From contig CAVVAH010000008.1 in NCBI GenBank assembly GCA_963746175.1, forward strand, positions 434,001-498,000: a stretch of 64,000 bases of DNA. Direction: 5' to 3'. Under the pieces are notes generated by a model, which saw nothing but the letters and a program-made list of their open reading frames with translations, was not told the DNA's origin and searched no databases. A program made the translations under genes and the position numbers. Shown here piece after piece: positions 34,336 through 43,338 of the stretch; within the stretch, counting starts at the first letter, position 1, and every line of letters begins with the position of its first letter. Origin of the DNA: CAVVAH01 sp963746175. GTDB lineage: Bacteria; Actinomycetota; Actinomycetes; JACCUZ01.

Positions 34336-35514
34336 ATGGACTTCACCATCCCGGACGAGCTGACGGCGCTGCGGAAGTCCTTCGGGACCTTCCTGGACCG
34401 GGAGGTGCGGCCGGTCGAGGAGTCGGTGCACGAGGACCTCACCGGGCTCGACCCGGACCGCGACGCGCTGCACGCCGCGATCGCCGGGATCCGGAAGAGG
34501 TCCGCCGACGAGGGCTTCTACGCCTGCTACCTGCCCGAGGCAGCCGGCGGTTGGGGCGTCTCGACGCTGGGCACCGCCCTGCTCGTCGAGGACGCGGCCC
34601 GGTCGGGGCTGCGGCTCGCACCGCTGGCCCTCGGCGTGCCGAGCCCGTCCGGGCCGACGCCGTTGCTGCTCCAGCTGCCCGAGCACCTGCACGCGACCTA
34701 CCTGACGCCGCTCGTGCGCGGCGAGCAGACCATGTGCTTCGCACTCACCGAGCCGGAGGCGGGCAGCGACGCCCAGGCGATCCGCACCAGCGCCCGCCGC
34801 GACGGCGACGAGTGGGTCCTGGACGGGATGAAGCACTACATCACCAACGGCGACCGGGCCGACTTCGCCGTCGTGTTCGCCGTCACCGACAAGGAGAAGC
34901 GGGCCGACGGCGGCATCACCGCGTTCGTCGTGCCGCGCGACCGCTACCGCGTAGGCAAGGTGCAGGCGACCATCGCCGACTCCCACCCGGCCGAGCTCTG
35001 GTTCGAGGAGTCCCGGGTACCGGCCGACCACGTCATCGGCGAGGTCGGCCGCGGCTTCCACGCCGCGATGGGCTTCCTCAACAGCGGCCGGGCCGGCTTC
35101 GCCGCGCAGTCGCTCGGGTTCGCGGAGTACTGCCTCGAGGAGGCCGTGAAGCACGCCCGCAGCCGCACGGCCTTCGGCCAGCCGCTCGCCGCGAACCAGG
35201 GGGTGTCGTTCCCGCTCGCCGAGTGCAAGGCCGACATCGAGGCCATGCGCTGGATCACCTACCACCTGGCCTGGGCCGTCGACACCGGGAGCACCGCGGG
35301 CGGCAACCCGATGCTCGACTCCTCGATCGCGAAGTACTACTGCACCGAGAAGGCGTACGCCGTGGCGGACCGCTGCCTCCAGGTGTTCGGCGGCATGGGG
35401 CTGCTCCGCGAGGGGCCGGTCGAGCGGATCCTCCGGCACCTCCGGGTGCTGCGCGTCGTCGAGGGCGCCACCGAGGTCCAGAAGCTGGTGATCGCGCGGT
35501 CGATGGGGCTCTGA
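34336..35514 (+). CDS. Acyl-CoA dehydrogenase
   Basis: The 392-residue product is a full-length flavoenzyme for alpha,beta-dehydrogenation of acyl-CoA. It shows CFALTEPEAGSDAQAIRTSA near residue 135, the flavin motif WVLDGMKHYITNG and HARSRTAFGQPLAANQ. The C-terminal VFGGMGLLREGPVERILR and VVEGATEVQKLVIAR carry the catalytic-base position. The ATG at 34336 follows GGGGG, and a TTG four codons upstream is a weaker option. The acyl chain specificity is unknown. Confidence 0.92.
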   Translation: MDFTIPDELTALRKSFGTFLDREVRPVEESVHEDLTGLDPDRDALHAAIAGIRKRSADEGFYACYLPEAAGGWGVSTLGTALLVEDAARSGLRLAPLALGVPSPSGPTPLLLQLPEHLHATYLTPLVRGEQTMCFALTEPEAGSDAQAIRTSARRDGDEWVLDGMKHYITNGDRADFAVVFAVTDKEKRADGGITAFVVPRDRYRVGKVQATIADSHPAELWFEESRVPADHVIGEVGRGFHAAMGFLNSGRAGFAAQSLGFAEYCLEEAVKHARSRTAFGQPLAANQGVSFPLAECKADIEAMRWITYHLAWAVDTGSTAGGNPMLDSSIAKYYCTEKAYAVADRCLQVFGGMGLLREGPVERILRHLRVLRVVEGATEVQKLVIARSMGL

Positions 35515-35625
35515 CGCCGCTCCCCCGGCCGCCCGGCGGCGCCTGACCCGCGTCACATCCGTCGGGCTAGTCTGGGCCGCACCGCCGGACCGTCGAGCAG
35601 TGCAGGGAAGAGGGCGAAGAACGCC

Positions 35626-38600
35626 GTGTCGCAGTCAGCCGCAGGGCAGGAGCCGACCCACGGCTCCGGCAGCACAGCCAGCAAGACCCCCGGCGGCTTC
35701 GGCCCGAACGAGTGGCTGGTGGACGAGCTCTACCAGCAGTACCTCGCCGACAAGAACAGCGTCGACCAGGCCTGGTGGGACTTCTTCAAGGACTACCGCC
35801 CGGCCGAGTCCGGCCCGGCCACCACCAACGGCAGCAGCACACCGGCCGCGCCCACGGCCGCCGCCCCGGCAGCGCCCGCCACCGACACGTCCGGCGCGCC
35901 CGCCCCGACGGCCCCGGTCGCCGACGGGACGCCTGCGGCCCAGCAGGTCGCCCAGAAGCCCGCGGCCGCCCCGGTGAGCCCGCCGGCCGAGGCGAAGGCC
36001 GCCACGCCGCCCGCCGCCGCTCCGGCGACCGGTGCGGGTGACGAGGTGCGCACCCTCAAGGGTCCGGCCGCCCGCGTCGTGTCCAACATGAACGCCAGCC
36101 TGGCCGTGCCGACCGCCACCAGCGTCCGCGCGGTGCCGGCCAAGCTGCTCATCGACAACCGCACCGTGATCAACAACGCGCTGCAGCGCAACCGCGGCGG
36201 CAAGGTGTCGTTCACGCACCTCATCGGCTTCGCCGTCGTCAAGGCGCTGGCCGAGATGCCGGAGATGAACCAGGGCTTCACCGAGGTCGACGGCAAGCCC
36301 GCCGTCGTCACCCACGAGCACGTGAACTTCGGTCTCGCGATCGACATCCAGAAGCCCGACGGCAGCCGCACCCTGCTCGTGCCCTCGGTGAAGGGTGCCG
36401 AGGCGATGGACTTCGCCGGCTTCTGGTCGGCGTACGAGGACATCGTCCGGCGGGCCCGCAGCAACAAGCTGACGGCCGACGACTTCGCCGGCACGACGAT
36501 CACCCTGACCAACCCGGGCACCATCGGCACCGTCCACTCGGTGCCGCGGCTGATGGCCGGCCAGGGCACGATCATCGGCGTCGGCGCGATGGAGTACCCC
36601 GCGGAGTACCACGGCGCGGCCCCCGAGACGCTGGCCAGGCTGGCCGTCAGCAAGATCATGACGCTGACCTCGACCTACGACCACCGGATCATCCAGGGTG
36701 CGCAGTCCGGCGACTTCCTGCGCCGGGTGCACGGCCTGCTGCTCGGCGAGCAGAACTTCTACGACGAGGTCTTCCGCGCGCTGCGCATCCCCTACGAGCC
36801 GATCCGCTGGGTCCGCGACATCTCGGCCTCGCACGAGGACGACGTCGCCAAGCAGGCCCGGGTGCAGGAGCTGATCCACGCCTACCGCGTGCGCGGGCAC
36901 CTGATGGCCGACACCGACCCGCTGGAGTTCCGTCAGCGCAGCCATCCCGACCTCGACGTCGTCACCCATGGCCTGACGCTGTGGGACCTCGACCGCGAGT
37001 TCGCTACCGGCGGCTTCGGCGGCAAGCCGATGGCCAGCCTGCGCGAGATCCTCGGCGTGCTGCGCGAGTCGTACTGCCGTCGCATCGGCATCGAGTACAT
37101 GCACATCCAGGACCCGGACGAGCGGCACTGGATCCAGGAGCGCGTCGAGGTCGGCTTCCCCAAGCCCGACCGCCAGGACCAGCTCACGATCCTGCGCCGG
37201 CTCAACGCAGCGGAGGCCTTCGAGACCTTCCTGCAGACCAAGTACGTCGGGCAGAAGCGGTTCTCGCTCGAGGGTGGCGAGTCGGTCATCCCGCTGCTCG
37301 ACGAGGTGATGACCTCCGCCGCCGAGTCCGGCCTCGACGAGGTCACGATCGGCATGCCGCACCGCGGCCGGCTCAACGTGCTGGCCAACCTCGCCGGGAA
37401 GTCCTACGCCCAGATCTTCCGCGAGTTCGAGGGCAACCAGGACCCGCGCTCGGTGCAGGGCTCCGGCGACGTGAAGTACCACCTCGGCACCGAGGGCTCC
37501 TTCAAGGCGCCGGACGGCAGCCAGTGCAAGGTCTACCTCGCGGCCAACCCCTCGCACCTCGAGGCGGTCAACCCGGTGCTCGAGGGCATCACGCGCGCGA
37601 AGCAGGACCGGATCGACAAGGGCGAGGGCGGCTTCACCGTGCTGCCCGTCCTGCTGCACGGCGACGCCGCGTTCGCCGGCCAGGGCGTGGTGGCCGAGAC
37701 GCTGAACCTCTCGCAGCTGCGCGGCTACCGCACCGGCGGCACGATCCACGTGATCGTCAACAACCAGGTCGGCTTCACGACCTCGCCGGCGGCGTCGCGG
37801 TCGTCGTTCTACTGCACCGACGTCGCGCGCATGATCCAGGCGCCGATCTTCCACGTGAACGGCGACGACCCCGAGGCGTGTGTCCGGGTCGCCAAGCTGG
37901 CGTTCGAGTACCGGCAGGAGTTCAAGAAGGACGTCGTCATCGACATGGTGTGCTACCGCCGCCGTGGCCACAACGAGGGCGACGACCCGTCGATGACCCA
38001 GCCGCTCATGTACAACCTCATCGAGGGCAAGCGGTCGGTGCGCAAGATCTACACCGAGTCACTCATCGGTCGCGGCGACATCTCCGTGGAGGAGGCCGAG
38101 CAGGCACTGCGCGACTACCAGGGCCAGCTGGAGCGCGTCTTCACCGAGACCCGCGACGCCATCGCGTCGTCGCAGGACGAGGGAACGGGTCAGGGCATCG
38201 AGCCGCCGGCCGAGCAGACCGCCTCGGTCTCGGCCGCCGTCCGCCCGACTGCCGTCGACCTCGAGGTGGTCAAGCGGATCGCCGATGCTTTCGTCGCGCT
38301 GCCCGACGGCTTCACCGTGCACCCCAAGCTGATGCCGCTGCTGCAGCGCCGGGCAGCGATGGCGTCCGAGGGCGGCATCGACTGGGCCATGGGCGAGCTG
38401 TTCGCGTTCGGCTCACTGCTGCTCGAGGGCAAGCCGATCCGGATGGCCGGCCAGGACTCGCGGCGCGGCACGTTCGTGCAGCGGCACGCCGTCCTCACCG
38501 ACAAGGTGACCGGGCGCGAGTGGGTCCCGCTCGCGCACCTCGACGAGGGCCAGGCGCGGTTCTGGATCTACGACTCGCTGCTGTCGGAGTTCGCCGCGAT

Positions 38601-39412
38601 GGGCTTCGAGTACGGCTACTCCGTCGCGAGGCCGGACGCACTGGTGCTCTGGGAGGCGCAGTTCGGCGACTTCCTCAACGGGGCGCAGACGATCATCGAC
38701 GAGTTCGTGTCGTCGTCCGAGCAGAAGTGGAACCAGCGGTCGTCCGTCGTGCTGCTGCTGCCGCACGGCTTCGAGGGCCAGGGCCCGGACCACTCGTCCG
38801 GCCGGATCGAGCGGTTCCTGCAGATGTGCGCCGAGGACAACATGACGGTCGCGAACCCGTCGACCCCGGCGTCGTACTTCCACCTGCTGCGCTGGCACGC
38901 CTACCACGAGCCGCGTCGCCCGCTCGTCGTGTTCACGCCGAAGTCGATGCTGCGCCTCAAGGCCGCGGCCTCGCCGGTGGAGGACCTCACCTCCGGGACG
39001 TTCCGGCCGGTGATCCCCGAGACCGTGGGCGAGATCGACCCGGCCGGCGTGCGGCGCGTGCTGCTCTGCTCCGGCAAGGTCTACTACGACCTGCTCGCCG
39101 AGAGGGCCAAGCGGGCCGGCTCCGGGGGCGGCCAGGTGGCGATCGTCCGCGTCGAGCAGCTCGCGCCGGTCCCGGGCCAGCGAGATCGCCGAGGCCATCT
39201 CGGCGTACGGCGACGCGCAGCTGGTCTGGGTCCAGGAGGAGCCGGCCAACCAGGGCGGCTGGCCGTTCATGGCGCTCAACCTGCCGGCCGAGCTCGGGGG
39301 CCGCGGGCTGTCCTGCGTCGCGCGCACGGCGTCGGCCTCCCCCGCCGCCGGCTCGCACAAGGTGCACGACCAGGAGCAGCACGCGCTGGTCGAGCAGGCG
39401 TTCACCCTCTAG
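35626..39412 (+). CDS. kgd: Multifunctional 2-oxoglutarate metabolism enzyme (KGD/SucA-E2 fusion), 3' frameshift in this sequence
   Basis: This is the actinobacterial E2-E1 fusion of the 2-oxoglutarate dehydrogenase complex. The N-terminal NEWLVDELYQQYLADKNSV leads into an Ala/Pro linker (about 65-140) without a lipoyl domain. An acyltransferase core (about 145-385) follows, with SKIMTLTSTYDHRIIQGAQSG. Next is the thiamine-diphosphate E1 part, with GMPHRGRLNVLANLAGKSY, LLHGDAAFAGQGVVAETLNL and YRRRGHNEGDDPSMTQP. One extra G in the run at about 39173-39176 disrupts the end. Correcting it gives the family C-terminus (WVQEEPANQGGWPFM, HALVEQAFTL) and a TAG at 39410-39412, for 1261 residues. Uncorrected, the frame fuses to the DUF6104 gene. 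Confidence 0.93.
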
Positions 39413-39420
39413 GCGGGCGG

Positions 39421-39600
39421 GTGTACTTCACCGACCGCGGCATCGAGGAGCTGGAGAGCCGCCGGGGCGAGGAGACCGTCTCGGTCGCCTGGCTGGCCGC
39501 GCGGCTGCAGGAGTTCGTCGACGACAACCCGGACTTCGAGATACCCGTCGAGCGGCTGGCGACCTGGCTGGCCCGCCTCGACGACCCCGACGACGACTGA
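39421..39600 (+). CDS. DUF6104 family small protein
   Basis: The 59-residue product starts at GTG 39421 with YFTDRGIEELESRRGEE and ends with IPVERLATWLARLDDPDDD, which is the full DUF6104 sequence pattern. It is acidic at its C-terminus and probably helical. In many actinobacteria it lies directly behind kgd, as here, with only eight bases between the corrected kgd stop and its start. Its role is unknown, and the linkage suggests an accessory function for the 2-oxoglutarate enzyme. Without the kgd frame correction it looks like the kgd C-terminus. Confidence 0.85.
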   Translation: MYFTDRGIEELESRRGEETVSVAWLAARLQEFVDDNPDFEIPVERLATWLARLDDPDDD

Positions 39601-39610
39601 CCGTCGTTCA

Positions 39611-39678
39611 TGATCCACACCGGTGATCCACACCGGATCCGTGTGGAAACACCGCAACGATCCGGTGTGGATCACCGG
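39611..39678. terminator. Hairpin after kgd-DUF6104
   Basis: The arms at 39620-39639 (starting CGGTGATCCACACCGG from 39621) and 39659-39678 (GATCCGGTGTGGATCACCGG) form a perfect 20-bp stem. The 19-base loop contains a small GTGT/ACAC stem. It starts 10-20 bases after the DUF6104 stop. Its arm TGATCCACACCGG is shared with the hairpin after rho at 1321-1372. Confidence 0.8.
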
Positions 39679-39768
39679 ACGGGCGCGGACGGCGGGTGAC
39701 CCGCCCGTCGTCCGAAGCCGCTCTGGGGCCGGCGGACGGCAGGCGGGGAGGCGACTTCTGCCGGGTGC

Positions 39769-39818
39769 TTGACATCCGCAACTCGCGATGTATCGTGTTC
39801 TCAAGACGCGATACATCG
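39769..39818 (+). promoter_or_regulatory. Promoter with PadR-type operator for the DUF4097-padR operon
   Basis: TTGACA at 39769-39774 and TATCGT at 39791-39796, 16 bases apart, form a good sigma-70-type promoter. CGATGTATCG (39786-39795) covers the -10, and its inverse CGATACATCG lies at 39809-39818. Each core is itself nearly palindromic, and the centres are 23 bases apart, about two helical turns. The ATGTAT/ATACAT half-sites fit PadR-family operators. The same promoter-operator occurs at 49959-50024. Confidence 0.75.
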
Positions 39819-39835
39819 TGAATGGAGAGCACATC

Positions 39836-40642
39836 ATGCCGCAGTGGCGGATCGAGAAGCCCCAGTCCCTCGACCTCGAGGGCGTCCGGCGCCTGGAGGT
39901 CCGGATGGTGGCCGGCAGCATCGACGTGGTCGGGCGCACCGAGGACGCGGAGTCCGGTGCCGCCCAGGTGGAGGTGAGCGACCTCGAGGGTCCCCTCACC
40001 GTGACCCTGGAGGACGGCACCCTGACGATCGTGCACGAGCGCCTCACCTGGGGCGGGCTGTTCGACTGGGTGGGGAACCGCAAGGCCGAGGCGACCGTCT
40101 CGGTGTCGGTCCCGCACACCTGCCCGATCGAGCTCGGCGTCGTCTCCGCCGACGCCGTGGTCTCCGGCATCGAGGCGGCGCGCACGGCGGTGAAGTCGGT
40201 GTCGGGCGACGTCACTCTCGACGGGGTGCGGTCCGACATCACCGCCCAGACCGTGTCCGGCGACCTCGAGTCGCGCCAGCTCGCGGGCACCCTGAAGTTC
40301 ACGACCGTGTCCGGCGAGCTGACCGTCGTCGACGGCCGCAGCGACCGGGTCAAGGCGGAGACCGTCTCGGGCGACCTCACGCTGGACCTCGACCTGCTCG
40401 CCGGGGGTCGCATCGACGTCTCGAGCGTCTCCGGCGACCTCACGCTGCGGATGCCCGACGACGTGGGCATGAGCATCGACGTGAAGACCATGAGCGGCGA
40501 CCTGGAGAGCGCCTTCGACGGCGTCTCGCGCGAGCGGAAGCCCGGCAAGAACGCCATGCACGGCACGATCGGCACCGGCGACGGGCGGCTGAGCGCGAAG
40601 ACCGTCTCGGGCGACGTCACCCTGCTCCGACGGCGCTCATGA
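39836..40642 (+). CDS. DUF4097 (putative adhesin-like) beta-repeat protein
   Basis: The 268-residue product has a short N-terminal domain followed by a DUF4097 beta-helix (about 90-268). This is built of repeated strands with the motif (T/S)VSGDV/L: SVSGDVTLDGV, TVSGDLESRQL, TVSGELTVVDG, TVSGDLTLDLD, SVSGDLTLRMP, TMSGDLESAFD and TVSGDVTLLRR. It has no signal peptide, so it is probably cytoplasmic. The ATG at 39836 follows GGAGAG. The gene overlaps padR by four bases, and this DUF4097-PadR pairing is common. The molecular function is unknown. Confidence 0.88.
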   Translation: MPQWRIEKPQSLDLEGVRRLEVRMVAGSIDVVGRTEDAESGAAQVEVSDLEGPLTVTLEDGTLTIVHERLTWGGLFDWVGNRKAEATVSVSVPHTCPIELGVVSADAVVSGIEAARTAVKSVSGDVTLDGVRSDITAQTVSGDLESRQLAGTLKFTTVSGELTVVDGRSDRVKAETVSGDLTLDLDLLAGGRIDVSSVSGDLTLRMPDDVGMSIDVKTMSGDLESAFDGVSRERKPGKNAMHGTIGTGDGRLSAKTVSGDVTLLRRRS

Positions 40643-41244
40643 GCCCGGTCTTCGGGCACGGCCGGCTCCGGCTGTACCTCCTCAAGCTGCTCGACGAGAG
40701 CCCGCGGCACGGCTACGACGTGATCCGCGAGCTCGAAGACCGCTTCATGGGCCTGTACTCCCCCAGCGCCGGCACGGTCTACCCGCGGTTGGCCCGGCTG
40801 GAGTCCGAGGGCCTCGTGACCCACCACGTCGAGGAGGGACGCAAGGTCTACCGGATCACCGACTCCGGACGGGCCGAGCTGCAGGACCGGCAGGGCGACC
40901 TCGACGACCTCGAGCAGGAGATCGCCGGGTCGGTCCGTGACCTCGCCACCGAGATCCGCACCGAGGTCAAGGGTTCGGTGCGCGACCTCCGGTCCGAGCT
41001 CAAGGCCGCGGCCAAGGACGTCCGGCGGCAGGGGCGCGCCGCGGCGCGCGAGGAGCGGCAGGCGAGCAGGCCGAGCGACGACCCGTTCCGCAGCGACCTG
41101 GAGCGGACCATCGACTGGTTCCGGTCCGAGCTGCGCACGATCACCCGGCACCGGAAGCACACCCAGGCCGACGTCGACACGCTGCGCGACCTCCTGCAGC
41201 GCAGCCTCGACGAGGCCCGTCGCCTCCTCGACCGGCCCAGCTAG
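40639..41244 (+). CDS. PadR family transcriptional regulator
   Basis: The 201-residue product has the PadR winged helix at about 8-80: GRLRLYLLKLLDESPRHGYD, YSPSAGTVYPRLARLESEGL and RKVYRITDSGRAEL. The C-terminal part (about 85-200) is a long charged coiled coil (RDLATEIRTEVKGSVRDLRS) used for dimerisation, longer than in many family members. It is translationally coupled to the DUF4097 gene and presumably represses its own promoter at the CGATGTATCG sites. A second copy of those sites at 49959-50024 suggests another target. The inducer is unknown. Confidence 0.92.
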   Translation: MSPVFGHGRLRLYLLKLLDESPRHGYDVIRELEDRFMGLYSPSAGTVYPRLARLESEGLVTHHVEEGRKVYRITDSGRAELQDRQGDLDDLEQEIAGSVRDLATEIRTEVKGSVRDLRSELKAAAKDVRRQGRAAAREERQASRPSDDPFRSDLERTIDWFRSELRTITRHRKHTQADVDTLRDLLQRSLDEARRLLDRPS

Positions 41245-41257
41245 CGCCCAGCTCTGG

Positions 41258-42292
41258 TCAGGCCGGGGAGGGGTCGAGCGACGTCGGGCCGCGCTGGTCC
41301 CGCAACCAGCTCGGCACACCCTCGTCGAACGTCGTGCGGTAGCCGCGGTCCCACTCCAGGGTCGCCCGGCGGAAGCAGTCGGCGCGCGACACCGCGTCGA
41401 CCCGCACCGCCAGCGTCGCCGCCTCGACCAGGTCGGTGGCGTCGTGGTCGTCGGTCCACGCCTCGAGGTAGGCGTCGCGCAGCCGGAGCAGCTCGTCGGC
41501 ACCGGGGTCGAGGTTCGCCAGCATCGACACGAACTTCAGGCTGATGAGCAGCGTCCCGAACGGCTGCCCGACCACCGCGTCGCCCCAGTCGAAGACGCGC
41601 AGCGGTCCACCCGGCTCGGCCGGAGCGAACACGTTGTGGTCGTGCAGGTCGTCGTGCTGCAGCGTCACCGGGATGCCGTACGCCGCGAGGTCGCGGCACT
41701 GCGCGGCGTACGTCGGCGCGTGGGCCACGAGCTCGTCGCGCTCGGCGGACGACAGCCCCTTCTCGGTGTCGAGCAGCAGGATCCCGTCGTCGGCCAGGAG
41801 CGCGTCGCGCATCGCGGGCAGCGCTGACGGGGTCGCGTCGACCAGCCCGGCGGCGTACAGCTCGTCGACGTACGGCTCGACCTCGCGCTGGAGGTGGGAG
41901 TACTCGACCAGCAGCTGCTCCCAGACCCCCAGGTCGGTGCGGGCGCCCTCCACGGCGCGCAGTGTCTGCCCGCCGTCGGGCAGCAGCAGCCAGCCGCGGT
42001 CGACGTCGAGGGCCAGCGGGTGCAGGACGTGCTCCGGAGCGCGCCGGACGAGCACCTGGTAGAGCGCAGCCTCCTGGTGCATGCCGCGCGCGTTCGCCTT
42101 GAACCACACCGAGCCGTCGCCCGTCGGCACCTCGATGACCGTCGACCAGGGGTAGGACCGGTCCTGCTTCGCGTCAGCGGTCTGCCGGAGGCCGAGACGG
42201 GCCAGCTGCTCCTCGACCCACCCGTCGACCTCGGCGCGCCAGGCCGGGTCACGCCATCGTGGCAGCGAGAGGTCCTCGTCCTCCCCCGACAT
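41258..42292 (-). CDS. Aminoglycoside phosphotransferase (APH) family protein
   Basis: The 344-residue product belongs to the choline-kinase/APH fold. The catalytic loop is LQHDDLHDHNVFAP (about 213-226, with the catalytic Asp) and the metal-binding segment is RVFDWGDAVVGQPFG. The N-lobe strand VWFKANARGM carries the ATP-binding Lys. A long acidic helical insert (about 90-190) lies between the lobes. The substrate is unknown: enzymes of this family phosphorylate antibiotics, sugars or amino alcohols. It converges with padR and lies 11 bases beyond the dehydrogenase gene on the same strand. Confidence 0.8.
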   Translation of the reverse strand: MSGEDEDLSLPRWRDPAWRAEVDGWVEEQLARLGLRQTADAKQDRSYPWSTVIEVPTGDGSVWFKANARGMHQEAALYQVLVRRAPEHVLHPLALDVDRGWLLLPDGGQTLRAVEGARTDLGVWEQLLVEYSHLQREVEPYVDELYAAGLVDATPSALPAMRDALLADDGILLLDTEKGLSSAERDELVAHAPTYAAQCRDLAAYGIPVTLQHDDLHDHNVFAPAEPGGPLRVFDWGDAVVGQPFGTLLISLKFVSMLANLDPGADELLRLRDAYLEAWTDDHDATDLVEAATLAVRVDAVSRADCFRRATLEWDRGYRTTFDEGVPSWLRDQRGPTSLDPSPA

Positions 42293-42303
42293 CGCGTGCT
42301 GTC

Positions 42304-43275
42304 TCAGGCCGGCCGGGTCAGGACGATCTTGCCGAACACGTCGCCGTCCGCGAGCCGCCGGAAGGCCGCCGCGGCCTGCTCGAGGGGCAGCGTCGAGTCG
42401 ACCACCGGCCGCACACCCGTCTCGGCCAGGAACCGCATCAGCCGGACCAGCTCGTCCCGGGTCCCCATCGTCGAGCCGACGATCCGCTGCTGGAGGAAGA
42501 AGACCCGACGCAGGTCGGTCACCGCCTTGTGACCGCCGGTCGCACCGGTGACCACCACGACGCCGCCGGGGGCCAGTGACTTCAGCGAGTGGTCCCAGGT
42601 CGGCTCGCCGACGGTCTCCATCACCGCGTCGACCCGCTCCGGCAGCCGGGCGCCGGACTCGAACGCCTGGTCGGCACCGAGCTCGAGCGCCCGCTTCCCC
42701 TTGGCCTCGTCACGGCTGGTGACCCACATGCGCAGGCCGGCCGCCGATCCGATGGCGACCAGCGCGGTCGACACACCACCGCCGGCTCCCTGCACCAGCA
42801 CCGTCTGGCCGGGCCGCAGCGCACCCTGGGTGAAGAGCATCCGGTACGCCGTCAGCCACGCGGTCGGCAGGCAGGACGCCTCCTCGAAGCTGAGGTCCGG
42901 CGGCTTCGGCACCAGGTTGCGGCGCGGTACGACGACGAGGTCGGCGAGCGTGCCGTCGTGCTTCTCCGACAGCAGCGTGCGCCTCGGGTCGAGCGTCTCG
43001 TCGCCCCGGAAGTCGGGGTCGCCGATGATGGCGTGCACGACGACCTCGTTCCCCTCCTCGTCGACGCCGGCGCCGTCGCAGCCGAGCACCATCGGCAACC
43101 GGTCGTCGGGCAGGCCGACGCCCTGCAGGCTCCACAGGTCGTGGTGGTTGAGCGAGGCGGCCCTGAGCCGCACGGTCACCCAGCCGTCAGGCGCCTCCGG
43201 ATCCGGGCGCTCGCCGACCTCGAGGCAGCTGAGCGGGTCCTTCGCGTCGGTGCGTACGGCGGCGGCAGCGAGCAT
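42304..43275 (-). CDS. Zinc-type alcohol dehydrogenase/quinone oxidoreductase family protein
   Basis: The 323-residue product is an MDR-superfamily enzyme. RAASLNHHDLWSLQGVGLP and MVLGCDGAGVDEEGNEVVV belong to the N-terminal GroES-like domain. VLVQGAGGGVSTALVAIGSA is the NAD(P)H-binding Rossmann motif, and PGGVVVVTGATGG lies further on. The catalytic zinc cysteines are not complete (LNHHDLW replaces the typical Cys-His pattern), which favours a quinone-oxidoreductase-like enzyme. The substrate is unknown. The gene shares its strand with the APH gene, 11 bases upstream of it. Confidence 0.82.
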   Translation of the reverse strand: MLAAAAVRTDAKDPLSCLEVGERPDPEAPDGWVTVRLRAASLNHHDLWSLQGVGLPDDRLPMVLGCDGAGVDEEGNEVVVHAIIGDPDFRGDETLDPRRTLLSEKHDGTLADLVVVPRRNLVPKPPDLSFEEASCLPTAWLTAYRMLFTQGALRPGQTVLVQGAGGGVSTALVAIGSAAGLRMWVTSRDEAKGKRALELGADQAFESGARLPERVDAVMETVGEPTWDHSLKSLAPGGVVVVTGATGGHKAVTDLRRVFFLQQRIVGSTMGTRDELVRLMRFLAETGVRPVVDSTLPLEQAAAAFRRLADGDVFGKIVLTRPA

Positions 43276-43338
43276 GCGCCCGACCCTACTCAGCGGCCGG
43301 CCGGCACCTCACGGCCGTTTCCGCGCGCGGCGACGTGG

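Noticed and set aside
40170..40640. The repeated SGDV/SGDL codons as a CRISPR or DNA repeat array
   Set aside because: The repetition is at the protein level (beta-helix turns of DUF4097). The DNA copies differ and the spacers are not unique inserts.
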